Part shown: in pieces, positions 1 through 6,587 of the stretch | Layout of the letters: every line of letters begins with the position of its first letter | Position numbering within the stretch: the stretch's first letter is position 1 | Assembly: GCA_016290215.1 (NCBI GenBank) | Contig: JAEETH010000032.1 | Span: forward strand, 1 to 37,299 | From: Bacteroidales bacterium | GTDB taxonomy: Bacteria > Bacteroidota > Bacteroidia > Bacteroidales > F082 | Direction: 5' to 3' | Length of the DNA: 37,299 nt | The notes under the pieces: generated by a model | Database searches by the model: none | Seen by the model: only the letters and a program-made list of their open reading frames with translations | Told to the model about the DNA's origin: nothing | Position numbers and translations under genes: made by a program

Positions 1-51
1 CAATTACATGGACATTATTAAATCAATTTACCATTGATAATGAAAATGTTG

Positions 52-59
52 TAGTTTTG
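52..59 (+). promoter_or_regulatory. Bacteroidota-type -7 box for the C10 protease gene
   Basis: TAGTTTTG matches the TAnnTTTG consensus of the primary sigma factor in this phylum. A TTG at 34-36 lies 15 nt upstream, shorter than the usual 19-21 nt, so the -33 element is uncertain. The predicted transcript would carry a leader of about 150 nt that contains the inverted repeat at 115-190. Confidence 0.5.
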
Positions 60-114
60 CGGTGTAAATCAAATTGAACAAGATGAGTTTGTAGATACGA
101 GAAAATAGCTGTTT

Positions 115-190
115 GGCTGTCAGCCTTTAGCCATCAGCAGTCAGCTAAAGTGCTACCAAGCTGAAAGCTGACGGCTGATAGCTTACAGCC
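115..190. repeat. imperfect inverted repeat in the C10 protease leader
   Basis: The arms 115-146 and 159-190 are imperfect reverse complements. The outer GGCTGT pairs with ACAGCC, and repeated AGCTGA/TCAGCC-like words make up the rest. It can fold as a long hairpin in the untranslated leader. It looks like the dispersed palindromic intergenic repeats common in these genomes. A regulatory role is possible but not shown. Confidence 0.55.
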
Positions 191-222
191 AATGAACCAA
201 TAGAAATTAAAAAAGTCATAAT

Positions 223-1305
223 ATGTCAAAAGTTCTTTCCTTCTTACTAATTGCGCTTTGCGCTTTGAATGGCTGGGCGCAAGCTCCTCTACTGAAAACT
301 GTTGAAAAACCAGATGCGGCCACACCGACGCTTCGCGCGGATGGATTGCTTCATTCGCATTGGACACAAGATTATCCCTACAATCAATTTTGTCCTAGAG
401 ACCCAGTGAATGGCAATGCATACAGCGTGGCAGGCTGTCCTGCTATTGCCATGGCGCAGATTATTAACTATTTGCGAACAACAGAAGACACTCGCTTTAC
501 CGACGATGACGACTACAACCATTACTATGCGGGACGCAATTATGTCATTGACGACGATTGGGCAAGCTTGAAATTTCCGTCCTTCCCGCAATTGAATGAA
601 ATGTTGGATTCCATCGACGCCACATTCCAGCGCGGCGAGGAACTGCCTGACGAGTTTGCCGCCGCCTTGGTCTTTGCTTGCGGCACGGCCTGCACGCAGG
701 TCTATACTTCGCAAAGTTCCGGCACCTTCTATGTGGACCAAGCCTTTGAGGCCTACCAACGCTTTGGCTTTACGGACTGTGTGCTGTATCGCGAGCCCAG
801 TGACGAAATGTACACCACCTTGATTTCCAATCTGCAAGCCGGTTATCCTGCCCATCTAGCTGTTGAAAATCCTGCTGGAACGGTTGGGCATAATGTGGTG
901 GTCGATGGCTATCGCGAGTCGGATGGCAAGTTCCATATCAATTTCGGCTACGGTGGCACTCTGGACAACTGGTACGACATCCCCGACCCCAATTTCTATT
1001 ACGGCATGACCAAGGTGGAAGGCATCATTCTGAACATTATTCCTAAAGATGGACCTTTGGCCGTTCACGAGTCCACCGTCCAACAGCCGTTAGAGGTTTA
1101 TCCTAACCCCGTTTCCGATGTCCTCTACGTGAAGAACCTTCCTTGCGAAAAGGTTGAGTATTCCATTTTCAATTTGATGGGACAAGAAGTGGCTGCAGGT
1201 TCCTCAAGTGGAACCATTTCCGTGGCTGGATTGGAAAAAGGAGTTTATTTCTTGCAGGTCAAGGAAGAAGGTATCTGTGAAACGGCGAAGTTTGTTGTGA
1301 AATAA
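223..1305 (+). CDS. secreted C10 (streptopain-like) cysteine protease with T9SS sorting domain
   Basis: A 360-aa exported protein. Residues 1-19 form a signal peptide ending GWA, so the mature protein probably starts at Gln20. The centre resembles peptidase family C10 (streptopain, SpeB; interpain, periodontain). The nucleophile lies in VAGCPAIAMAQIINYL (Cys72). The catalytic His lies in VGHNVVVDGY (His223). The HINFGYGG block (238-245) corresponds to the HVNWGWGG region of relatives, with Phe replacing one conserved Trp. Residues about 288-360 are a type A C-terminal sorting domain (LEVYPNPVSDVLYVKN onward), so the protein should cross the outer membrane by the T9SS. C10 enzymes usually carry a long inhibitory propeptide. 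Here only about 20-30 residues precede the catalytic region, so this form is short and may lack the usual prodomain. The adjacent downstream gene starts 6 nt later and may be co-transcribed. Confidence 0.85.
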   Translation: MSKVLSFLLIALCALNGWAQAPLLKTVEKPDAATPTLRADGLLHSHWTQDYPYNQFCPRDPVNGNAYSVAGCPAIAMAQIINYLRTTEDTRFTDDDDYNHYYAGRNYVIDDDWASLKFPSFPQLNEMLDSIDATFQRGEELPDEFAAALVFACGTACTQVYTSQSSGTFYVDQAFEAYQRFGFTDCVLYREPSDEMYTTLISNLQAGYPAHLAVENPAGTVGHNVVVDGYRESDGKFHINFGYGGTLDNWYDIPDPNFYYGMTKVEGIILNIIPKDGPLAVHESTVQQPLEVYPNPVSDVLYVKNLPCEKVEYSIFNLMGQEVAAGSSSGTISVAGLEKGVYFLQVKEEGICETAKFVVK

Positions 1306-1311
1306 CCCATT

Positions 1312-1806
1312 ATGTCGGAACTGAAGGCGATATTATCGGGTAGGCTCAGCGGCAACGACGTCAAAGCCTTGGCTGGAGCCGACTTCAAAGAGGAGTTGTT
1401 TCAGTTGCTTCTCGACCCTGACAAACGCATCTCCGACAACGCTGCCTGGGTGCTGACGCATTTGCCTAAGACTGCCGACGCTTGGTTGGCCGAGCGCCAA
1501 AACATCCTTATCGACGAGGCCATGCGTACGGCAAGCACCACCAAACGCCGCCTAATCATGAACCTCTTGGAACGGACCACCTTCGACCCCGACCACATCC
1601 GCACCGATTTCCTCGATTTCTGCTTCAACACCATTCTTTCCGATGAACCCATCGGCGTGAAGAGCTTAGCCATCAAGTTGGCGTACGCGCAGAGTGTGCA
1701 TTATCCCGAGCTACTCGAAGAAATCAACGCCACCCTTCGGATGATGGAGCCAGAGGAACTTCCCGCGGCCTTGAAGCACCTCAGAGGAAAGATGCTTGCA
1801 AAATAA
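1312..1806 (+). CDS. small helical protein of unknown function (possible HEAT-like)
   Basis: A 164-aa protein with no signal peptide, so probably cytoplasmic. It is predicted all-helical with amphipathic helix pairs, for example around residues 25-50 (EELFQLLLDP then ISDNAAWVLTHLP) and 70-125. This resembles a short HEAT/ARM-type solenoid, but I do not recognise a named family. It starts 6 nt after the protease stop, so the two probably share a transcript, although one product is exported and the other is not. Function is unknown. Confidence 0.7.
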   Translation: MSELKAILSGRLSGNDVKALAGADFKEELFQLLLDPDKRISDNAAWVLTHLPKTADAWLAERQNILIDEAMRTASTTKRRLIMNLLERTTFDPDHIRTDFLDFCFNTILSDEPIGVKSLAIKLAYAQSVHYPELLEEINATLRMMEPEELPAALKHLRGKMLAK

Positions 1807-1908
1807 ACTAATAACAGCAAAGCAAAATAAACTAATGGAAGGGATGTATTGAAGGGTTTGGGAGGGTGATGGGATAATATGATTGTCATTGATTGTCCAA
1901 ATCCAGGT

Positions 1909-1927
1909 GGGGTACAATTTGTACCCC
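1909..1927. promoter_or_regulatory. perfect palindrome upstream of the DUF3791/DUF3990 module
   Basis: GGGGTACAA and TTGTACCCC are perfect reverse complements around a single central T. The site lies about 44 nt upstream of the -33 element of the next promoter. It could be an operator for a dimeric repressor, or a short hairpin (7-bp stem, 5-nt loop) ending the upstream transcript. No T-run follows, so an operator is slightly favoured. Confidence 0.35.
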
Positions 1928-1970
1928 TATTCGAATGAAAGCGGCTGACGGAATTAGCGGAATAAAACAT

Positions 1971-2001
1971 TTTGCCAAATAGGGAAAGATTTGTATTTTT
2001 G
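1971..2001 (+). promoter_or_regulatory. promoter of the DUF3791/DUF3990 operon
   Basis: TTTG at 1971-1974 and TATTTTTG at 1994-2001 are separated by 19 nt. This is an almost ideal -33/-7 pair for the Bacteroidota housekeeping sigma factor. The start codon of the first gene lies 33 nt beyond the -7 box. Confidence 0.7.
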
Positions 2002-2034
2002 CGGTGATAAATAATCCTTCTTGAAGGTTGCATT

Positions 2035-2274
2035 ATGAAGAATGTTGTAGAAATACCGAGGACACAAGTGATGATGACTTTTGTGGCCACTTGCATCGAG
2101 ACCACCGCCCGACTGCTGAACACTTCCTACAAAGAGGTGTACGAGCGGATGAAGCGTGTGGGGCTGATAGAGCGGTTTATACTTCCGCATTACGAAACCC
2201 TTCATAGTGAGAGCCGAGAGAACCTTGCGGAGGTGTTGGTAGAATGTATGAACAGTTGGGAGGGCAGGAAATGA
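2035..2274 (+). CDS. DUF3791-like small protein, probable antitoxin partner
   Basis: A 79-aa helical protein that resembles DUF3791 proteins, which are typically encoded next to DUF3990 genes in Bacteroidota and Firmicutes. The recognisable core is FVATCIETTARLLNTS followed by KEVYERMKRVGLIERFILPHYETLH. It is first in a three-gene set; its TGA overlaps the likely ATG of the DUF3990 gene as ATGA, implying translational coupling. By analogy with toxin-antitoxin pairs it may neutralise the DUF3990 protein. That role is inferred from gene order and size, not visible in the sequence. Confidence 0.7.
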   Translation: MKNVVEIPRTQVMMTFVATCIETTARLLNTSYKEVYERMKRVGLIERFILPHYETLHSESRENLAEVLVECMNSWEGRK

Positions 2275-2762
2275 GTGAAATAATCGTCTATCATGGTGGA
2301 ACGGAAACGGTGGAGTTTCCCATCTGCAAATTTGGCCGTCGCAACTTGGACTTCGGCCAAGGCTTTTATGTCACAGACCTTCGCAAACAAGCCGTTGACT
2401 GGGCTACACAAGTGGCCGACCGTAGGAAAGCACCGCCAATCTTAAACAGATACCGTTTAAACCGTGATGCCATATTAGCTGAAGCGCGCTGCAAGGTCTT
2501 CACGGCATACGACAAGGAGTGGCTGCATTTTATTGTGGCCAGCCGTCGTGGTGAGCCTGTGGCCGACAATTACGATTACATTGAAGGCGGTGTGGCCAAC
2601 GACCGTGTGATTGACACTGTTAACCTTTATATGGCAGGTCTGATGGATGAGGACACCGCTTTGCTTCGCTTGTCGGAGCATCGGCCTAACAACCAAATGT
2701 GTTTGCTCTCACAAGAATTAACCGAAAAATACCTGATTTTCGATGGAACAGAAGCAATCTGA
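2271..2762 (+). CDS. DUF3990 family protein, ADP-ribosyltransferase-like candidate toxin
   Basis: A 163-aa protein. I chose the ATG at 2271, which overlaps the previous stop as ATGA; an in-frame ATG at 2244 would add nine residues. It opens with IIVYHGGTETVEFP, then GRRNLDFGQGFYVTDLRKQAVDWA. This is the YHGT...DFGxGFYlT...A..WA pattern of DUF3990, a family placed in the ADP-ribosyltransferase superfamily. The segment LHFIVASRRG followed by YDYIEGGVANDRV is also typical. The probable reaction is transfer of ADP-ribose from NAD+ to a host target, unknown here. It is sandwiched between two small helical proteins, which fits a toxin between antitoxins. Family identity is fairly firm; toxicity is inference. 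Confidence 0.75.
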   Translation: MSEIIVYHGGTETVEFPICKFGRRNLDFGQGFYVTDLRKQAVDWATQVADRRKAPPILNRYRLNRDAILAEARCKVFTAYDKEWLHFIVASRRGEPVADNYDYIEGGVANDRVIDTVNLYMAGLMDEDTALLRLSEHRPNNQMCLLSQELTEKYLIFDGTEAI

Positions 2763-2991
2763 AGACCCCGTAAAGTCGCCTGTCATACAGGAGATTATCA
2801 TGAGCAACCGCATTGGTGCCATTTCAATGGAGTTGTCCAAACGGCTGAATATTGAACCCGTGAAAGCATTGCAACTGTTTTACGAAAGCCAGACCTGCGC
2901 CGACCTTCATGACAAATCCACTGGCCTTTACCTTTATGGAGATTTGTATGTGGCGGATGAGTTTATGAGGGAGATGGAATATGGGATGTAG
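2743..2991 (+). CDS. small helical protein, second DUF3791-like partner
   Basis: An 82-aa protein whose first ATG lies inside the 3' end of the DUF3990 gene (20-nt overlap). A shorter start at 2800 (MSNRIGAISMELSKRL) is preceded by AGGAGA and would give 63 aa. Either is possible. The core ISMELSKRLNIEPVKALQLF, then ESQTCADLHDKS and YLYGDLYVADEF, is the type of small protein commonly found directly after DUF3990 genes. It is more divergent than the first DUF3791 protein. Overlap and order suggest it belongs to the same toxin-antitoxin-like module. Confidence 0.65.
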   Translation: MEQKQSEDPVKSPVIQEIIMSNRIGAISMELSKRLNIEPVKALQLFYESQTCADLHDKSTGLYLYGDLYVADEFMREMEYGM

Positions 2992-3067
2992 GGTGCTTGG
3001 TGGATGCGGTGATATAAAACGATTTTTTTTGATGAATATATAAACAATAACAAATCAAATATAAACC

Positions 3068-6000
3068 ATGAACATTAGAATTTTTCATATTTCAGATTTT
3101 CACCTAAACAAAAACAACCTTAGGGATTGGAGCGATTTCTTGAAATCAAGCTTCATCAACTATGTTAATGAGAATAAAGCGAAAGAGAATTTTATCGTTT
3201 GTTCAGGTGATATGATTGATAAAGGTGGAGCTGATTTTGGTGGTGTTATGGCTGGCTTAGAAAAATTCAGAGATGATGTTATCTATCCTATTGTCAGTCA
3301 AACAGGTATTAATGTGGATAGATTCATCTTAGTTCCAGGCAATCATGACATCGACCGTAATGCAGATAAGGACTATACGAGAAGAGGTGTCCGCGACTCA
3401 ATTAAAGACAGTGGTGCTGATAAAATCAATGAATATGTCAGAGATTTAATCGAGAATAAAGGTGACCCTTCAAAACGCACAAGAGGATATTATGATTTTA
3501 TTGTCGGTTTTTATGCAAATTGTAGCAATATTACTAATAATTATCTTGGTTCAGTGTTCAATTATTGTATTAATGGGAAAAACCTCGCTTTCACGGCCTT
3601 TAATACTGTTTGGAATTGTTGCGATGACAATGACAAGGATTGGGGTCTAGCAATCGGAGAGCCTCAATATATCGCCTGCAATAATGTCATACCTGATGAT
3701 GCTGTTAAGATTGCTATCATGCACCATCCTTTGGATTGGCTTCTTTTTGAAAAGCAAACGATACAAGCATGGATCCGTAAAGATTATGACTTGTTGCTGA
3801 TGGGACATGTTCATGAAAACGACACAATGTTGACCATGAATAATATGGGCAGTTTAATAATGAATTTTTCACCTTGTTTTACCAACGATATTCGAAAAAA
3901 TTCTATTACATATTCAAATGGTTTTTCAGTTATTGATTTTGATACCGACAACAAACAACTTGATTTCTCCTTTCAGAAATACAATCATAAATTTCGTAAA
4001 TATGAGTTGAATCACGAATTCGCAGAATCGGGTTGCTTTCATGCAGAAATTACAGAAGGCGTTAGCGATAAGCTAGCTCAACTCATGACGCGATGCATGA
4101 ATCATCTTAGGACTAAACATGTTCCCGATATTAACGATAGTATTATTCCTCAAAAGGCAAAAGCAATAGGAACCCTCAACGAGGCATTTGTCATGCCTCC
4201 CTTGAAAAAGAACGGTGATTTGGACTATGAAGAGGAATACACATTGTCCTCAATCCTCAACTCGCAAGAAAATATGGTATTCTTCGGGCAGCACGAAAGC
4301 GGGAAGACAGTCCTGCTGAATAAAATGTTGATAGAATATGTTGACAATGAGTCAGTATTCGGTGTCGTTCCTGTCTATTTTGATTTCGATGTACAATCTA
4401 GTCAGGACATAGAAACCATCATCAAAGGCTATCTTGACTGCAACACCAACGAGGCAGAGATGCTCATTAATGCGAACAAGATAGTGTTGCTTGTCGACAA
4501 TTATTCACCTGTTGAGTCAAAGAAGGAAAAAGCAAAAAAATTATATCACTTCATCGCCGACAATACCGTACGAATGATAGCCTCGTCAAATCATGAAATA
4601 ATCGATAGTATTCCCGATAGTTTTGTCAGGAACAATGAGATTTCGTGTGAGTACTACTTCATCCATCAGTTCCAATCATCAAACGTCAAAGAACTAATTA
4701 CAAAATGGTCGCCCGACATACAGACACTGGAAAGAAACCAGAAGATCGAAAACCTTGTTAACCGCTTTTGCTCTTTCTCATTACCTTGTACTGCAATGTC
4801 AGTATCTCTCTATCTGTGGAGCACCGAGAACAGCAATCGTGACCCCGTAAACCCATCCGTTCTCCTCGACATATATATGGAGATTATTCTAGAGCGAATG
4901 TCAATAGAAAACATCTATGTCAACACATTCGACTATGAGAACAAGGCGAGTCTTTTGGCTTTTCTTGCTCAATCTGTCCATGATGAGATGCAAGGTGATT
5001 ATTCTTATACGCTAAGCTATGGTCATTATATTATTAAAATAGAGGATTATTTGAAAAAGGTGGGGTTTCAGGGTATTGATGCTGAACATCTTGCCAAATA
5101 CTTTATCGACCGTAAGGTTTTTTTGCTGAAAGATGGCAACGTTGAGTTCGCTCACGCTTGCTTCTATTATTTTTTCTTAGCAAAAAGAATGATAAAAGAC
5201 ACGACTTTCCGCAAGCAGATACTTAACAAAGATGAGTATTACAAGTATGATCGTGTCATTGAGTATTATAGTGGTCTGGTACGTTCTGATAAAGAGTTGC
5301 TTGAATTCCTTTACAATGAATTTGAATCAGTATTTGCCGAGGTGGCTTTTGTGCATGACGAAGTTGACATGGACAAGTGCTTTACCTTTATCCGTAAAGG
5401 ACAAACTGGATACTCACCTTTGGTCAAGTCCATGAGTCCTCAAAAAGTAATCGACAAGAAACTGACTGAAGAGGAGGCTGAGAAAAAGGTTTTAGCTATA
5501 GCCGATGAAAAATTATCGCAGATTTCAGATAAATTTTACGAGCCTCAACGTCTTTCACCTGATACTTTGGTGCTAATGCTGAGCAAGGCTTTGCGTAACC
5601 TAGACGGCGTTGAAGATACGGTATTAAAGCAAAAAGTATATAATGCCATCGTGAAAAACGCAATGATACTTACGGTAATCGTCAAAGACCAGCTTGCTCT
5701 ATATGCCAATAATCATAAGGGTTCTTTACCGGCCGTTTATAGCGATGTGAAAAACGTAGGAGCATTTTTCCGTTTCATGCCATTGAGCATGCAATTTACA
5801 CTAGGTGAGATTATGTCAACACGAAAGTTGTTGAATTTCTTTTTGGGGAAGTATAATAAGGATGTGCATGATAAAGTGAGCGACGTGGAAAAGTTTGTGT
5901 CAATAGGTATGATGTGGGATAGCACCGGGCTTGAAAACAAGAAACTAATTAAATCCTTCATCAAACAATTGGGCAACAATTCAGCACAAGATTATGTGTT

Positions 6001-6187
6001 GCTGAAGCTTTTGTACTATTTCAACAACAAAGTGGCATTAGGGTCGGAAGAAGAGGACGAATATATTGAATTATTAGCTGAGTTAAAAGTAAAGCAAAAG
6101 GTCATCAAGCCAATTGAAAAGAGTAGAATAATGAGGGAGATGAAAGATGCTAGGAATAGAAGGTTGGCAGCAAAGAAAAAGGAATAG
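3068..6187 (+). CDS. metallophosphoesterase-STAND NTPase fusion, candidate defence protein
   Basis: A 1039-aa protein with no signal peptide. Residues 1-310 are a calcineurin-like metallophosphoesterase: ISDFHL (D10, H12), CSGDMIDKGG (D48), VPGNHDID (N92, H93), IMHHPLDW (H219/H220) and MGHVHEND (H247, H249). All five metal-binding blocks are intact. Residues about 395-640 form a P-loop NTPase of the STAND/NACHT type, with Walker A GQHESGKT (407-414) and Walker B IVLLVDNYS (D477). The C-terminal 350-400 residues are helical and end in a Lys/Arg-rich tail; this is where a sensor region would be expected. STAND proteins with an N-terminal effector enzyme are a common anti-phage architecture (Avs-like and related). 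The gene is AT-rich compared with the flanks, which suggests transfer. It lies between a toxin-antitoxin-like module and a restriction-modification gene. The phage-defence role is inferred. Confidence 0.8.
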   Translation: MNIRIFHISDFHLNKNNLRDWSDFLKSSFINYVNENKAKENFIVCSGDMIDKGGADFGGVMAGLEKFRDDVIYPIVSQTGINVDRFILVPGNHDIDRNADKDYTRRGVRDSIKDSGADKINEYVRDLIENKGDPSKRTRGYYDFIVGFYANCSNITNNYLGSVFNYCINGKNLAFTAFNTVWNCCDDNDKDWGLAIGEPQYIACNNVIPDDAVKIAIMHHPLDWLLFEKQTIQAWIRKDYDLLLMGHVHENDTMLTMNNMGSLIMNFSPCFTNDIRKNSITYSNGFSVIDFDTDNKQLDFSFQKYNHKFRKYELNHEFAESGCFHAEITEGVSDKLAQLMTRCMNHLRTKHVPDINDSIIPQKAKAIGTLNEAFVMPPLKKNGDLDYEEEYTLSSILNSQENMVFFGQHESGKTVLLNKMLIEYVDNESVFGVVPVYFDFDVQSSQDIETIIKGYLDCNTNEAEMLINANKIVLLVDNYSPVESKKEKAKKLYHFIADNTVRMIASSNHEIIDSIPDSFVRNNEISCEYYFIHQFQSSNVKELITKWSPDIQTLERNQKIENLVNRFCSFSLPCTAMSVSLYLWSTENSNRDPVNPSVLLDIYMEIILERMSIENIYVNTFDYENKASLLAFLAQSVHDEMQGDYSYTLSYGHYIIKIEDYLKKVGFQGIDAEHLAKYFIDRKVFLLKDGNVEFAHACFYYFFLAKRMIKDTTFRKQILNKDEYYKYDRVIEYYSGLVRSDKELLEFLYNEFESVFAEVAFVHDEVDMDKCFTFIRKGQTGYSPLVKSMSPQKVIDKKLTEEEAEKKVLAIADEKLSQISDKFYEPQRLSPDTLVLMLSKALRNLDGVEDTVLKQKVYNAIVKNAMILTVIVKDQLALYANNHKGSLPAVYSDVKNVGAFFRFMPLSMQFTLGEIMSTRKLLNFFLGKYNKDVHDKVSDVEKFVSIGMMWDSTGLENKKLIKSFIKQLGNNSAQDYVLLKLLYYFNNKVALGSEEEDEYIELLAELKVKQKVIKPIEKSRIMREMKDARNRRLAAKKKE

Positions 6188-6273
6188 GATAAAACAGCAC
6201 ACCAATTCTTCCAAAATAGAGTAATAATACTATTAATAATAAGCGGAGCAGAAAAACAATGTATTCAAAAACG

Positions 6274-6281
6274 TATCTTTG
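6274..6281 (+). promoter_or_regulatory. -7 box upstream of the hairpin element and RM gene
   Basis: TATCTTTG fits TAnnTTTG exactly. No clear TTG is found at the expected -33 distance. Transcription from here would begin near 6288 and run through the nested hairpin, giving either a small RNA of about 235 nt ending at 6523 or the leader of the RM mRNA. Confidence 0.5.
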
Positions 6282-6380
6282 CCCCCATAAACACCAACAA
6301 AACAAACAACATATCAAACCAACAAGATAGAACATAAATAACATATTATAAATCATAGCGTTTGCTATTTATTCGGTAGC

Positions 6381-6493
6381 GTCTTAAACCTGAGAAATTT
6401 AAAATGCTCATACACGAATAAGTCAAGTAAATGCCTGCGCTTTGGCGTGGGCTTGACTTATCTGTATGAGCGGGCATTCTCAGGGCCTAAGAC
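6381..6493 (+). ncRNA. candidate structured RNA: 113-nt nested hairpin
   Basis: Four stacked helices close a single rod. GTCTTA (6381-6386) pairs with TAAGAC (6488-6493). CCTGAGAA (6389-6396) pairs with TTCTCAGG (6477-6484). GCTCATACA (6406-6414) pairs with TGTATGAGC (6463-6471). ATAAGTCAAG (6418-6427) pairs with CTTGACTTAT (6452-6461). A GC-rich tip CCTGCGC/GCGTGGG closes over TTTG. The first four helices have no mismatches, and all are separated by small internal loops. It is followed at once by a terminator-like hairpin. It is not a tRNA, rRNA or any RNA family I recognise. It could be a regulatory small RNA, an mRNA leader controlling the restriction-modification gene, or a palindromic mobile element. 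Confidence 0.45.
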
Positions 6494-6523
6494 GTGGATA
6501 ATGTTCAAGTCCACGTTCTTTTT
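6492..6523 (+). terminator. intrinsic terminator-like hairpin after the nested hairpin
   Basis: ACGTGGA (6492-6498) pairs with TCCACGT (6510-6516) over an 11-nt loop and is followed by TCTTTTT. It shares two bases with the outermost helix of the upstream hairpin, so the two folds compete slightly at the junction. It would end a small RNA or attenuate the RM mRNA. Confidence 0.5.
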
Positions 6524-6587
6524 GCTCCAAAAGATTGTCCGCCAAACCGAAAACAGATAAGTGAGCGCATAAAACGCAAGGCAATTT

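Larger units (their letters stand above)
6188..6587. other. 400-bp gene-free spacer with promoter, nested hairpin and terminator-like hairpin
   Basis: No convincing protein gene is present. From left to right it holds an AT-rich stretch, a -7 promoter box (6274-6281), an A-rich segment, a long nested hairpin (6381-6493), a terminator-like hairpin with a T-run (6492-6523), and 64 nt leading to the restriction-modification start codon. The arrangement suits either a small RNA gene or an attenuating leader of the downstream gene. Confidence 0.6.

Noticed and set aside
289-855. Long minus-strand open frame opposite the C10 protease
   Set aside because: It is the antisense of a gene with clear catalytic motifs, has no domain or promoter, and its composition mirrors the real gene.
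6381-6493. Possible integron attC recombination site
   Set aside because: The ends lack the GTTRRRY/RYYYAAC core sites, no integrase lies nearby, and the helices are too perfect for an attC fold.
6381-6493. Possible 6S RNA or retron RNA
   Set aside because: It lacks the large central bubble and typical length of 6S RNA, and no reverse transcriptase gene is present.
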